This document shows positions 1 through 6,639 of a stretch of DNA of 7,489 nucleotides, in pieces. The translations under genes were made by a program, and so were the position numbers. This stretch comes from Hyphomicrobiales bacterium (GTDB taxonomy: Bacteria; Pseudomonadota; Alphaproteobacteria; Rhizobiales; Afifellaceae), in the NCBI GenBank assembly GCA_013812985.1, contig JACCSN010000535.1, positions 1 to 7,489 of the forward strand, written 5' to 3'. Numbering within the stretch: the stretch's first letter is position 1; every line of letters starts with the position of its first letter. Below the pieces are notes generated by a model. It saw only the letters and a program-made list of their open reading frames with translations. It did not search any database and had not been told where the DNA came from.

Positions 1-2
1 GC

Positions 3-1208
3 AGCGTCGTCGTCCTCGACGCGAACGAACCCGGCATGGGGGCAAGCTCGCGCAACCACGGGATGCTCGGCCGGAACTTCAAGCACCCGTTCGGGAAATT
101 GCTGGAGACGCGCGGCCTCGATGCCGCTATCGGCTATTACGGCGAGCTGAACGAGGCCTATGCTTCCGCGCTCGCGCGCATCCAGGACGAGGGGCTTGCG
201 TGCCACCTCAGGAAGACCGGCCGCTTCATCGGCGCCTTGTCGCCCGCACATTACGAGCGCCTGGCAAGGGAATATGAGCTGCGCGCCAGGCATATCGGCG
301 AAGCGGTCGAGATCGTTCCCTATTCCGGGCAGACGGAGATCGGCTCCGCCCACTATCACGGCGGCGTCGTAATTCACGATAACGCCGCGCTGCAACCGGC
401 CCTTTATTATCAGGCCATGCGGCGGCGAGCCGAGAATGCGGGCGCATCGATCTTCAGCCGGGCCGCCGTGACCGGCATCCAGCGTCAGAATGACGGTTTT
501 GAACTCCGCACGGCGCGCGGACGCATCACCGCCCGGGACATCCTTGTCGCCACGAACGGCTACACGGCAAATTGGATGTCATGGTATTTTACCAGGCTCG
601 TTCCCATAAACGCCTATACGATCGCGACCGAGCCGCTCCCCGAGGACATAGCCAAAGCATTGTTGCCAGGCCACCGAACCTACCACGACAACAGACGACG
701 CTCGAACCCCTTCCTGCTCGCGCCGGACGGCAGCAATCGGCTGTTGTTCGGCGCCCGCACGGGACAGCTCCCGCCCGCTTCGCTCCGTATGCTCGCCTCG
801 AAGATATACGACGACCTGCTCTTCTTCTTTCCGCATCTGGACGGCGTGAAGCTGACCCATGCCTGGCTCGGCAGGTGCGCGGCTACCTGGGATCTCTTCC
901 CGCACACCGGAATGCACGACGGAATTCATTACGCGCTCGGCTACTGCTTCTCCGGCAATGCGATGGCGCCCTACCTCGGACGGAAATCGGCGCTCCGCAT
1001 CCTGGGCTCGCGCGAAGCGGCGACGCGCTTCGACAGCGCGTCTTTCCCGCAGGTTCCATGGCCGGCGCGCAGCCGTTGGTTCATGCCGGGCCTGATGGCC
1101 GGATATTCGTGGGCTGATCGTCCCGTTTCCCCGCTCGCGGCCGCGCAAGCGACCCGAACTCCGGCTGAGTCCAGAGGCGCCGGCGTCGGAAGCGAGGCGC
1201 AGGGATGA
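3..1208 (+). CDS. FAD-dependent oxidoreductase, DAO family (5' end outside window)
   Basis: Flavoenzyme of the glycine/D-amino-acid oxidase (DAO) superfamily, which usually oxidises a C-N bond of an amine or amino acid. The frame is open to the left edge: before the first ATG (base 36) it reads VVVLDANEPG, the end of the Rossmann beta-strand that binds the FAD ribose. That ATG is therefore internal, and the GxGxxG strand and true start are missing. Next comes GASSRNHG, the family's G-A-S-x-R-N-x-G FAD motif. Near the C-terminus (visible residues about 308-330) GYCFSGNAMAPYLGRK matches the second FAD-contacting glycine-rich segment. About 401 residues are visible, where relatives usually have 420-460, so little is lost. 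The last 30 or so residues are a low-complexity Ala/Arg/Gly tail. It lies 70 bases before a dehydrogenase gene on the same strand and is likely co-transcribed with it. Family is secure; substrate (amino acid, polyamine conjugate or other amine) is unknown. Confidence 0.88.
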   Translation, partial: SVVVLDANEPGMGASSRNHGMLGRNFKHPFGKLLETRGLDAAIGYYGELNEAYASALARIQDEGLACHLRKTGRFIGALSPAHYERLAREYELRARHIGEAVEIVPYSGQTEIGSAHYHGGVVIHDNAALQPALYYQAMRRRAENAGASIFSRAAVTGIQRQNDGFELRTARGRITARDILVATNGYTANWMSWYFTRLVPINAYTIATEPLPEDIAKALLPGHRTYHDNRRRSNPFLLAPDGSNRLLFGARTGQLPPASLRMLASKIYDDLLFFFPHLDGVKLTHAWLGRCAATWDLFPHTGMHDGIHYALGYCFSGNAMAPYLGRKSALRILGSREAATRFDSASFPQVPWPARSRWFMPGLMAGYSWADRPVSPLAAAQATRTPAESRGAGVGSEAQG

Positions 1209-1278
1209 GGCGCGGCTTTGCAATCGACATCGCGGAGGCCGCGCGACGCGGCGCTCCTGGCTCGGGAGAAGCGGACGC

Positions 1279-2076
1279 ATGCTGAATTATGAGCGGATAC
1301 TGATCACCGGAGCGGCCGGGAAGCTCGGTCACCATCTCCGGGGGACCCTGAAGCCGCTCGCTCGCGTGCTGCGGCTGACGGATGTCGCGCCTTTGCAGCC
1401 GGCGGCGGCCGGCGAGGAGGCCCGTCAGGCCGATCTTGCGGACGAGGCCGCCGTTTTCGAGATGATGGCCGAGGTCGATGCCGTCGTGCATCTCGGTGGC
1501 ATTATCCGGGAAGCGCCTTTCGCCGACATCCTGCGATCGAACATCCTCGGGGGGCACAACGTCTGGGAAGGCGCCCGCCGGGCCGGCGTGAAGCGCATCA
1601 TCTTCGCCAGCTCCTGTCACGCGGTCGGCATGTACCGGCGCGACGAGCGGCTCGACGCCAGTGTCCAGCACCGCCCTGACGGCTATTACGGCTTAAGCAA
1701 GGCATTCACCGAGGACCTGGCGCGCCTCTATTACGACCGCCATGGCATCGAGACCGCGTGCCTGCGCATCGGCTCCTGTCTTCCCGAGCCGACGGGCGAG
1801 CGCATGCTCGCAACCTGGCTTTCACGACCCGATTTGACCCGACTGGTGACCGCTTGTCTCAGCGCGCCCTATCTGGGCTACGCGGTGCTCTATGGCATGT
1901 CGGAAAACCAGCAGACCTGGTGGGACAATTCCCATGCCGACTACATTGGCTATCGCCCACAGGATTCGGCGGAGGCGTTCCGCGACAAGCTGCGCGCGAC
2001 GCCCGGGCCGCTGGACCGGGACCATCCGGCCGTCAAATACCAGGCCGGACATTTCGCCGAAGGGATGCAGCAATGA
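1279..2076 (+). CDS. NAD-dependent epimerase/dehydratase, uronate dehydrogenase-like
   Basis: Extended short-chain dehydrogenase of 265 residues, the usual size of bacterial uronate dehydrogenase (Udh), which oxidises cyclic hexuronates to aldarolactones with NAD+. Seen: the NAD-binding GAAGKLG (residues 11-17), a nucleotide-proximal Asp after beta-2 (TDVAP, D35), HLGG (71-74), FASSCH (109-114), the catalytic Y137-x3-K141 pair in YYGLSK, RIGSC-PEP (163-171) and WWDNS (214-218). The last two blocks are characteristic of the Udh clade rather than of sugar-nucleotide epimerases. Compared with Agrobacterium Udh as I remember it, the Asn of FASSNH is Cys113 here and the Ser after HLGGI is Ile76; both positions are reported to touch the sugar acid, so the substrate may differ. 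The start at 1279 is preceded by GGGAG at 1264-1268. The stop overlaps the permease start (ATGA, 2073-2076), so translation is probably coupled. Clade assignment is good; hexuronate as substrate is only a guess. Confidence 0.85.
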   Translation: MLNYERILITGAAGKLGHHLRGTLKPLARVLRLTDVAPLQPAAAGEEARQADLADEAAVFEMMAEVDAVVHLGGIIREAPFADILRSNILGGHNVWEGARRAGVKRIIFASSCHAVGMYRRDERLDASVQHRPDGYYGLSKAFTEDLARLYYDRHGIETACLRIGSCLPEPTGERMLATWLSRPDLTRLVTACLSAPYLGYAVLYGMSENQQTWWDNSHADYIGYRPQDSAEAFRDKLRATPGPLDRDHPAVKYQAGHFAEGMQQ

Positions 2077-2897
2077 GCGCAAGCAGCCCGGGCGCCGTCA
2101 GGCGTCTTTTCACGCGCGCCGGTCCCTGGCGCGACGGAATTATCGGCTTCGCGGTTCTTTTCGTTGCCTGGGAGGCCGCGGCGCGCCTGCTCGACATTCC
2201 GCGCTACATCCTGCCGGCGCCCACCGTGATCTGGTCCGATTTTCTCGAGCGTTATCCGCGCATGATGGATGCGGCCGTCACCACCGCCGGTGAGATCGTC
2301 CTGGGCTTCATCCTCTCGGTGCTGGTCAGCATCCCGCTGGCCATCCTCATCAGCTATTCGCGCCCGATCGAGCGCTCGGTGATGCCGATCATCGTCGCCC
2401 TGCAGATCATCCCGAAGATCGCCATCGCACCGCTCTTCATCATCTGGTTCGGATTCGGCCTCGCGCCGAAGCTGCTTCTGGTTTTCCTGCTCTGCTTCTT
2501 CCCCATCCTGGTGAGCGCGACGACCGGTCTGAGATCGGTTCCCTCCGACGTGTTGGACCTCGCCCGATCAACCGGCACCACGGAGTTCCTGGTGTTCCGC
2601 AAGATCCGGCTGCCGCATGCGCTGCCCAGCATCTTCACCGGGCTGAAAGTAGCGGCGACGCTGGCCACCACGGCGGCGATCGTCGCCGAGTTCGTCGCCT
2701 CCGACCGGGGGCTCGGATACATGCTCCTGGAGTTCAACGGCAATCTGGAGACCGGGATGGTGTTCGCCACCGTGATCCTGCTCAGCTTCATCGGGGTCGC
2801 CCTGTATTCCGTTGTCGAGTTCATCGAACGCCGAGCCGTGTCCTGGCACGTCTCGCAGCGCAGCCAGGCCGGCAGCAATCCGCTGATCGGCTCATGA
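2073..2897 (+). CDS. ABC transporter permease, SsuC/TauC/THI5-type
   Basis: Inner-membrane permease (binding-protein-dependent transport family, BPD_transp_1) of an importer for small organic solutes, 274 residues, typical of SsuC/TauC/ThiX relatives. Hydrophobic segments are visible at about 22-40, 72-95, 103-125, 130-152, 193-210 and 228-250, fitting six transmembrane helices. The cytoplasmic EAA loop that docks on the ATPase is seen at about 157-192 (DLARSTGTT, then RLPHALPSIFTGLK). The YILPAP motif (45-50) after the first helix is also typical of this group. I chose ATG 2073, which overlaps the dehydrogenase stop and has AAGGGA a few bases upstream; the same frame stays open further left, but only as an out-of-frame reading of the dehydrogenase. 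The stop overlaps an ATG of the next gene at 2894. It should pair with the binding protein and ATPase encoded directly downstream. Confidence 0.93.
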   Translation: MSASSPGAVRRLFTRAGPWRDGIIGFAVLFVAWEAAARLLDIPRYILPAPTVIWSDFLERYPRMMDAAVTTAGEIVLGFILSVLVSIPLAILISYSRPIERSVMPIIVALQIIPKIAIAPLFIIWFGFGLAPKLLLVFLLCFFPILVSATTGLRSVPSDVLDLARSTGTTEFLVFRKIRLPHALPSIFTGLKVAATLATTAAIVAEFVASDRGLGYMLLEFNGNLETGMVFATVILLSFIGVALYSVVEFIERRAVSWHVSQRSQAGSNPLIGS

Positions 2898-2917
2898 CCA
2901 GGAGTGGAGGACGAAGC

Positions 2918-3901
2918 ATGAATGCTCTGTTGCGGCTCATAGCGCCGATCGCGATCACGGCGAGCGCCGTTTTCGCGCCCTCGGCCCAAGCGCAGGACGC
3001 TGTCACGTTCCGGCTGAACTGGTATCTCAGCGGCTGGATGGCGCCGTTCTATTACGGGATCCAGGAAGGCTACTACAAGGATGTCGGGATCGACGTGACG
3101 ATTTCCGAAGGACGCGGCTCCGGTGTGGCGGTGCAGATCGTCGGGGCAAAGCAGGAAACCTTCGGCTTCGCGGACGTATCGACCCTGATCCTTGCCGTTG
3201 CCAAGGATGTTCCCGTGAAGTCGGTCGCCTCGATCCTCAACGTGAACGACGCCGGCATCATCTCGCTTGAAGGCAGCGGCATCAAGACGGCGGCGGACCT
3301 CAAAGGCAAGCGCATCGCAATCACGGCAGGCGACTCGGCGACCGCCACCTTTCCCGCCGTCCTGGCCGCCAACAACATCAGCCGCGACGACATCACGCTG
3401 ATCCAGGTGGACGCCGCGGCCAAGCCGGTCATGGTGATGGAGAAACAAGCCGACGCCTTGCTTGGAGGCCTGAGCGACCAGCCGTTCCTTATTCAGGAGA
3501 AAGGCTTCAAGACGGAGGCGGTGACGTTCGCGGAGCTGGGCGTCAGCCTGGTCGGCTTCGCGGTGATTGCCCATAACGACCTTATCGAGGAAAACCCTGA
3601 TCTGGTCCGCCGCTTCGTCGCCGCGACATCCCGGTCCTGGGAAGCCGCGCGCGACAACCCCGAATCCGTGATGTCGTCGCTCCATGCCGTGAAACCCGAC
3701 TTCGACCTCGAACGCGGCTTGAAGCAGCTCAAAATCATGCTTGAACTGATGGACACGCCCAACACCGAGGGTAAGCCAGCGGGCTACCACGGAGAGGCGG
3801 ATTGGGCCGCGCTCCTCGAACTGCTGAAGCAATATCGCGATCTGCAGACGGACCTACCGACCACGGCGTTCTTTACCAACGAGTTCGTCCCCGCTCAATG
3901 A
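2918..3901 (+). CDS. ABC transporter substrate-binding protein, NMT1/THI5-like
   Basis: Periplasmic solute-binding protein of the NMT1/THI5/SsuA superfamily, 327 residues. A Sec signal peptide is evident: hydrophobic core LIAPIAITASAVFA and a cleavage site after AQA (residue 25). The mature part starts with the family hallmark FRLNWYLSGW (31-40) and APFYYGIQEGYYKDVGIDV (42-60), followed by EGRGSG (64-69), the segment that lines the ligand cleft in ThiY/RibY-like proteins. DLKGKRIAI (128-135) opens the second lobe. I chose ATG 2918 because GGAGG (2906-2910) sits 7 bases upstream and it gives a clean signal peptide. ATG 2894, overlapping the permease stop, would add eight residues (MTRSGGRS) in front. 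The closest named relatives bind pyrimidine precursors of thiamine or riboflavin, but sulfonate, taurine and nitrate binders share the fold. No thiamine or riboflavin biosynthesis gene or riboswitch is nearby, so the ligand is left open. Confidence 0.92.
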   Translation: MNALLRLIAPIAITASAVFAPSAQAQDAVTFRLNWYLSGWMAPFYYGIQEGYYKDVGIDVTISEGRGSGVAVQIVGAKQETFGFADVSTLILAVAKDVPVKSVASILNVNDAGIISLEGSGIKTAADLKGKRIAITAGDSATATFPAVLAANNISRDDITLIQVDAAAKPVMVMEKQADALLGGLSDQPFLIQEKGFKTEAVTFAELGVSLVGFAVIAHNDLIEENPDLVRRFVAATSRSWEAARDNPESVMSSLHAVKPDFDLERGLKQLKIMLELMDTPNTEGKPAGYHGEADWAALLELLKQYRDLQTDLPTTAFFTNEFVPAQ

Positions 3902-3929
3902 ACCCCGGCATCAGGAGCGCTGACAGACA

Positions 3930-4742
3930 ATGACGATCGCCGCGCGGAGACCCTGCGCCATTCAAATCGATGGAGTGACGCAGGTTTTTCGCCGCGGCGA
4001 CGCCGTGACACACGCACTCGAACGGGTCGAGCTCGCCGTGGAATCCGGCGAGTTCGTCTCCGTTGTCGGTCCGTCCGGTTGCGGCAAGAGCACGTTGATG
4101 AAGATCATTTCCGGGCTGCTCGCGCCGAGTTCCGGAAGGGTTCTCATCGACGAGCGGCCCGTCGCCGGCCCGCATACGGATCTGGGCATCGTCTTCCAGA
4201 GCCCGGTCCTCTTGGATTGGCGCACGATCCTTGGGAACGTCATGCTGCAGGTCGAGCTGCGGCGCAAGCCGCGCGCGGAATATCTCGACAGGGCGCGGAT
4301 GCTGCTGGAGGCTGTGGGCCTGGGCGAGTTCTCCGACCGCTATCCGTATGAGCTTTCGGGCGGCATGCAGCAGCGGGCCGGGATCTGCCGGGCCCTGATT
4401 CATGACCCGCCGTTGCTCTTGATGGACGAGCCGTTCGGCGCGCTCGACGCGCTGACCCGCGAACAGATCCGAGTCGACATCGAAGAGCTTTGGCTGGAAA
4501 GCCGCAAGACGGTGATCTTCATAACCCACTCGATCGACGAGGCGGTGCTTCTGTCCGATCGCGTCGTGGTCATGTCGCCTCGGCCGGGAAGAATCGAGCG
4601 CGTCGTACCGATCCCATTGGCGCGGCCTCGCGGTCTGGTGGCGAAGCGTCTGCCTGAGTTCACAGCCCTGGTCGACGAGATCACGGGTGTGTTCCTCGCG
4701 CGCGGCGTGCTGCGCGGAGGACGGTCCGCGCTCGCCGTCTGA
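3930..4742 (+). CDS. ABC transporter ATP-binding protein, SsuB/TauB-type
   Basis: Cytoplasmic ATPase that powers the importer formed with the upstream permease and binding protein; 270 residues, normal for SsuB/TauB/ThiZ. All catalytic motifs are intact: Walker A GPSGCGKST (47-55), Q-loop Gln90 in VFQSP, signature LSGGMQQR (142-149), Walker B LLLMDEP (162-168) with catalytic Glu167, D-loop GALDAL (170-175) and switch His200 in FITHS. LLDWRTILGNV after the Q-loop is typical of the nitrate/sulfonate/taurine subgroup. An in-frame TGA at 3921-3923 rules out an upstream start, so ATG 3930 is well supported; AGGAG at 3913-3917 lies 12 bases away, a rather long spacing. The gap from the binding-protein gene is only 28 bases, so it is the last gene of the operon. 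No hairpin-plus-T terminator is obvious after the stop. Specificity cannot be read from the ATPase. Confidence 0.95.
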   Translation: MTIAARRPCAIQIDGVTQVFRRGDAVTHALERVELAVESGEFVSVVGPSGCGKSTLMKIISGLLAPSSGRVLIDERPVAGPHTDLGIVFQSPVLLDWRTILGNVMLQVELRRKPRAEYLDRARMLLEAVGLGEFSDRYPYELSGGMQQRAGICRALIHDPPLLLMDEPFGALDALTREQIRVDIEELWLESRKTVIFITHSIDEAVLLSDRVVVMSPRPGRIERVVPIPLARPRGLVAKRLPEFTALVDEITGVFLARGVLRGGRSALAV

Positions 4743-5342
4743 CATCCAAATTATCAAAAGCTCCAGAAAACGCGTCGAACAGCGCGCGGTCAATGAAGCC
4801 AGCGGCCTGCCCATCCCCCGCAAGCTCACAAGGCGCGTGCCCCGATGCCTGAACAACGCCGGCATGTCCGGCGGCCGTCGTGGCGGTTTCCAAGTCGATG
4901 AAGCGGGCTTGGCACTAAGGAAAGCAAGGGATGGCGCGGATTGGACGCGCGCCCAAGATCTTGTGGGTGTCCGATAGTACCCAGTCCCGCTGACCATCAC
5001 CCATGAGCACTGCGCAGACCGACGGATATGATTTGCCAAGGCCCGGAACCCGTAGGAAGAGCCGAGGAGTGACTTCTACGATCAACGATTGCCGGGCAGG
5101 ACGCGAACGGACTGGCGTTCGCCTATATCTATGTGAGGGGCACCGGGCTGAAAGGATCACTTTGCTCGCCGCGACCTGGTGCGGCCGGGCAATGAGGGTA
5201 GAGCGAGACTGCTGCTTCACCCGCCCCTGCCCCATCCCTGGAAGCGAGTTAGCGGCCAAGGGGTCAGCGGGACTGAACGCGGCAGCGCGCGACGTGAATT
5301 CTCGTGGATGACCGCAGGACTGCTCGTCTCCGTGAAATAGGC
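4743..5342. other. 600-base interval without an intact gene
   Basis: This stretch lies between the convergent ends of the ABC operon and the GreA-like gene. Open frames are present on both strands (for example minus 4915-5346 and plus 5003-5311), but none has a recognisable motif, a good ribosome binding site or a protein-like composition; they are Arg/Pro/Ser-rich as expected of non-coding GC-rich DNA. I saw no tRNA fold, no clear transcription terminator for either flanking unit, and no matching terminal inverted repeats. The one recognisable piece is a possible gene relic at 5073-5195, listed separately. The region reads as decayed or never-coding DNA between a catabolic operon and a conserved chromosomal block. 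Confidence 0.6.
5073..5195 (+). pseudogene. Possible relic of a small alphaproteobacterial hypothetical protein
   Basis: A short frame without ATG, bounded by TGA at 5070 and TGA at 5193, encodes GQDANGLAFAYIYVR (5094-5138). This aligns without gaps to the core motif DANGQALAYVYFE that I remember from a very common family of roughly 60-80-residue proteins of unknown function in rhizobia and relatives. D, A, N, G, the central A, and A, Y, Y are shared. The family normally continues with EDEPGRRSAAKLLTRDEARR; here that continuation is lost, with only faint echoes in other frames (LLA at 5162-5170 and a frame-shifted RD at 5170-5175). No start codon or Shine-Dalgarno fits. It therefore looks like a frameshifted, 5'-decayed copy. 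The match is short and recalled from memory, so chance is not excluded. Confidence 0.35.
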
Positions 5343-5822
5343 TCAATCGACGGCAACCACCTGCACCTCCGCGCCCACGAGCGTGGCGGTGTTGCCAACG
5401 GCTTTGCCGAGGAGCGCGCGTGCTATTGGAGACAAGTAGGAAACCGACCCTCGCGCGACGTCGGCCTCGTCCTCGCCGACGATCCGGAACGTCTGACGTC
5501 TGCCATCGCCGCGGTCGAACGTCACCCTGCTGCCGAACACCACCGTCCCGGACCCGACATTCGGTTCAACCAGACGCGCGCTGGCCCGGCGGGCCATGTA
5601 GTAACGCAGGTCGCGCGAAGCGCGAGCCATGGCAGTGCGGTCCGCATTAGCGCCGCTGGTAACCTGAGCGGCAGCGTAGACCGCTCGGGCTGCGGCGAGA
5701 GCGGTATCCAATTCGGCCAAACCTTTCGTGGTGACCAGGTTTGGGTGAGGCGAAATAGGTCGGTCGGGAAGGTGTGCAGCTGCAGCCTCGATGTCCTCTT
5801 CCCGTGTGAATGCGACGCTCAC
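5343..5822 (-). CDS. GreA/GreB-family transcription factor, short coiled coil
   Basis: Homologue of the transcript-cleavage factors GreA/GreB, which enter the RNA polymerase secondary channel and rescue backtracked complexes. The C-terminal FKBP-like domain is clear (about 92-159): VVFGSRVTF (94-102), then FRIVGEDEAD (112-121) and SPIARALLGKAVG (131-143), matching GreA closely. The N-terminus differs: residues 1-31 (VSVAFTREED, then RPISPHPNLVT) form an extension seen in alphaproteobacterial relatives, and the coiled coil (about 33-85) is some 18 residues shorter than in E. coli GreA, with one acidic residue (D61) near the expected tip. I chose GTG 5822 because AGGGAGGG lies 9 bases upstream and it gives the expected N-terminus; a start at 5867 would add 15 unlikely residues, including GSGQGG translated from the ribosome-binding region. 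It lies 87 bases downstream of the spermidine-synthase-like gene on the same strand. Family is sure; cleavage activity is not. Confidence 0.87.
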   Translation of the reverse strand: MSVAFTREEDIEAAAAHLPDRPISPHPNLVTTKGLAELDTALAAARAVYAAAQVTSGANADRTAMARASRDLRYYMARRASARLVEPNVGSGTVVFGSRVTFDRGDGRRQTFRIVGEDEADVARGSVSYLSPIARALLGKAVGNTATLVGAEVQVVAVD

Positions 5823-5831
5823 GTACGAAAT

Positions 5832-5839
5832 CCCTCCCT
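5832..5839 (-). promoter_or_regulatory. Ribosome binding site deciding the GreA-like GTG start
   Basis: On the minus strand AGGGAGGG lies 9 bases before GTG 5822. It is one of the strongest Shine-Dalgarno sequences in the window and lies inside the longer possible reading frame, which argues that the upstream start at 5867 is not used. Confidence 0.7.
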
Positions 5840-5909
5840 GTCCTGACCCGTTTGCAGTGACACGCACGAAGACCGCACGTCGACCCCCCCATCGGAACCG
5901 CGCGCCGCT

Positions 5910-6629
5910 TCAGACCCTTTGTCGCCGGTTTCGCGTCGAGCGAAGATGAAAAGCGCCGGGATTGGTTGCGATCCAAATGATGTGCCGCGCTCCACCGCCC
6001 GCTCCATTGGCGCGCACGCGCAACTCATCGACCTCAAGCCCCGTCTGGCGAAGTCGCCGGGCAAAGTTCCTGTTCGGTCCCGAGGACCACACAGCAAGCA
6101 CCCCACCGGGGCGCAGCGCCGTTCGGGCCGCGCACAATCCTTCCATGTTGTATAGCCTGTCATTGGCTTCGCGGGTCAGTCCTTCGGGTCCGTTATCGAC
6201 ATCAAGTAAGATCGCGTCGTAGGTCGCCCGGGCGGACCTTATCAGGCCGCCTACGTCCTCTTCGAGTATCGTGAGGCGTGGATCGGTCAGGCTATCGCCG
6301 AAGATCTCCGCCATTGGACCGCGGGCCCAGGCCACGACGGCCGGCACCAGTTCCGCAACGGTGACCCGAGCCTCAGGGCCGAGTTCGGCAAGCGCAGCGC
6401 GGAGCGTGAAACCCATGCCAAGCCCACCGATGAGCACATGCGGCCGTTCCCGGTCTTGCATTCTCGACAACGATATCGTCGCGAGCGCCTCCTCAGAGCC
6501 ACTGAGACGGCTGTTCATGAGCTCATTCTGCCCCAACATGATTGAGAACTCGGCGCCGCGCTGTCCGAGGCGGAGTTCGCCGCCTCCACCAGGCACGATT
6601 GCGGTATCGAGCGAAATCCAGGGGATCAC
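5910..6629 (-). CDS. Spermidine synthase-like methyltransferase-fold protein
   Basis: Protein of 239 residues with the Rossmann fold shared by spermidine synthases and class I methyltransferases. An N-terminal beta domain (WISLDTAIVPGGGGELRL, 4-21; NELMNSRLSGSEEALA, 35-50) precedes the nucleotide-binding glycine loop IGGLGMGFTLRAAL (67-80). Next are the acidic end of beta-2 (AELVPAVV, E93), an EEDV acidic pair (123-126) and AILLDVDNGPEG (139-150). True SpeE enzymes have a GGGDGG loop and a catalytic-site D-x-x-D-P; here these read GGLGMG and DVDNGP, so polyamine synthesis should not be assumed. It belongs to an alphaproteobacterial clade usually labelled spermidine synthase-like. Start chosen at GTG 6629, where homologues begin with M/V-IPW; the frame is open to 6752, but those 41 residues look non-coding. 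The ribosome binding site is weak (ACGAGA). The 17 residues after HIIWIA form a basic tail. Probably co-transcribed with the GreA-like gene. Confidence 0.83.
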   Translation of the reverse strand: MIPWISLDTAIVPGGGGELRLGQRGAEFSIMLGQNELMNSRLSGSEEALATISLSRMQDRERPHVLIGGLGMGFTLRAALAELGPEARVTVAELVPAVVAWARGPMAEIFGDSLTDPRLTILEEDVGGLIRSARATYDAILLDVDNGPEGLTREANDRLYNMEGLCAARTALRPGGVLAVWSSGPNRNFARRLRQTGLEVDELRVRANGAGGGARHIIWIATNPGAFHLRSTRNRRQRV

Positions 6630-6639
6630 GGATGTCTCG

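Noticed and set aside
579..1280. Minus-strand frame (233 aa) opposite the FAD oxidoreductase
   Set aside because: Arg/Glu-rich mirror of the real gene; no domain or ribosome binding site.
1758..2072. Extended N-terminus of the permease frame
   Set aside because: These codons are an out-of-frame reading of the dehydrogenase gene, and ATG 2073 gives the expected permease N-terminus and length.
2354..3832. Long minus-strand frame (492 aa) opposite the permease and binding-protein genes
   Set aside because: Antisense shadow of two genes with clear family motifs; the product is His/Arg/Asp-rich with no recognisable domain.
2894..3930. TPP or FMN riboswitch expected if the importer carried thiamine precursors or riboflavin
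   Set aside because: No riboswitch-like conserved core is visible before any of the importer genes; the operon leader lies outside the window, so this could only be judged locally.
3873..5039. Long minus-strand frame (388 aa) opposite the ABC ATPase
   Set aside because: Most of it is antisense to an intact ATPase with all catalytic motifs. The tail in the gene-free interval shows no motif, so it is explained by GC-rich codon mirroring.
5003..5311. Plus-strand frame (102 aa) with several Cys residues
   Set aside because: Cysteines are not in any zinc-binding spacing, composition is Arg-rich, and the only protein-like stretch of the area (DANGLAFAYIYV) is in another frame.
4743..5342. Insertion sequence, CRISPR array or tRNA in the gap
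   Set aside because: No paired terminal inverted repeats, no regularly spaced repeats and no cloverleaf-compatible segment could be found by eye.
4915..5346. Minus-strand frame (143 aa) after the GreA-like gene
   Set aside because: No ribosome binding site, Arg/Ser/Pro-rich composition and no recognisable family; kept only as a remark on possible decay.
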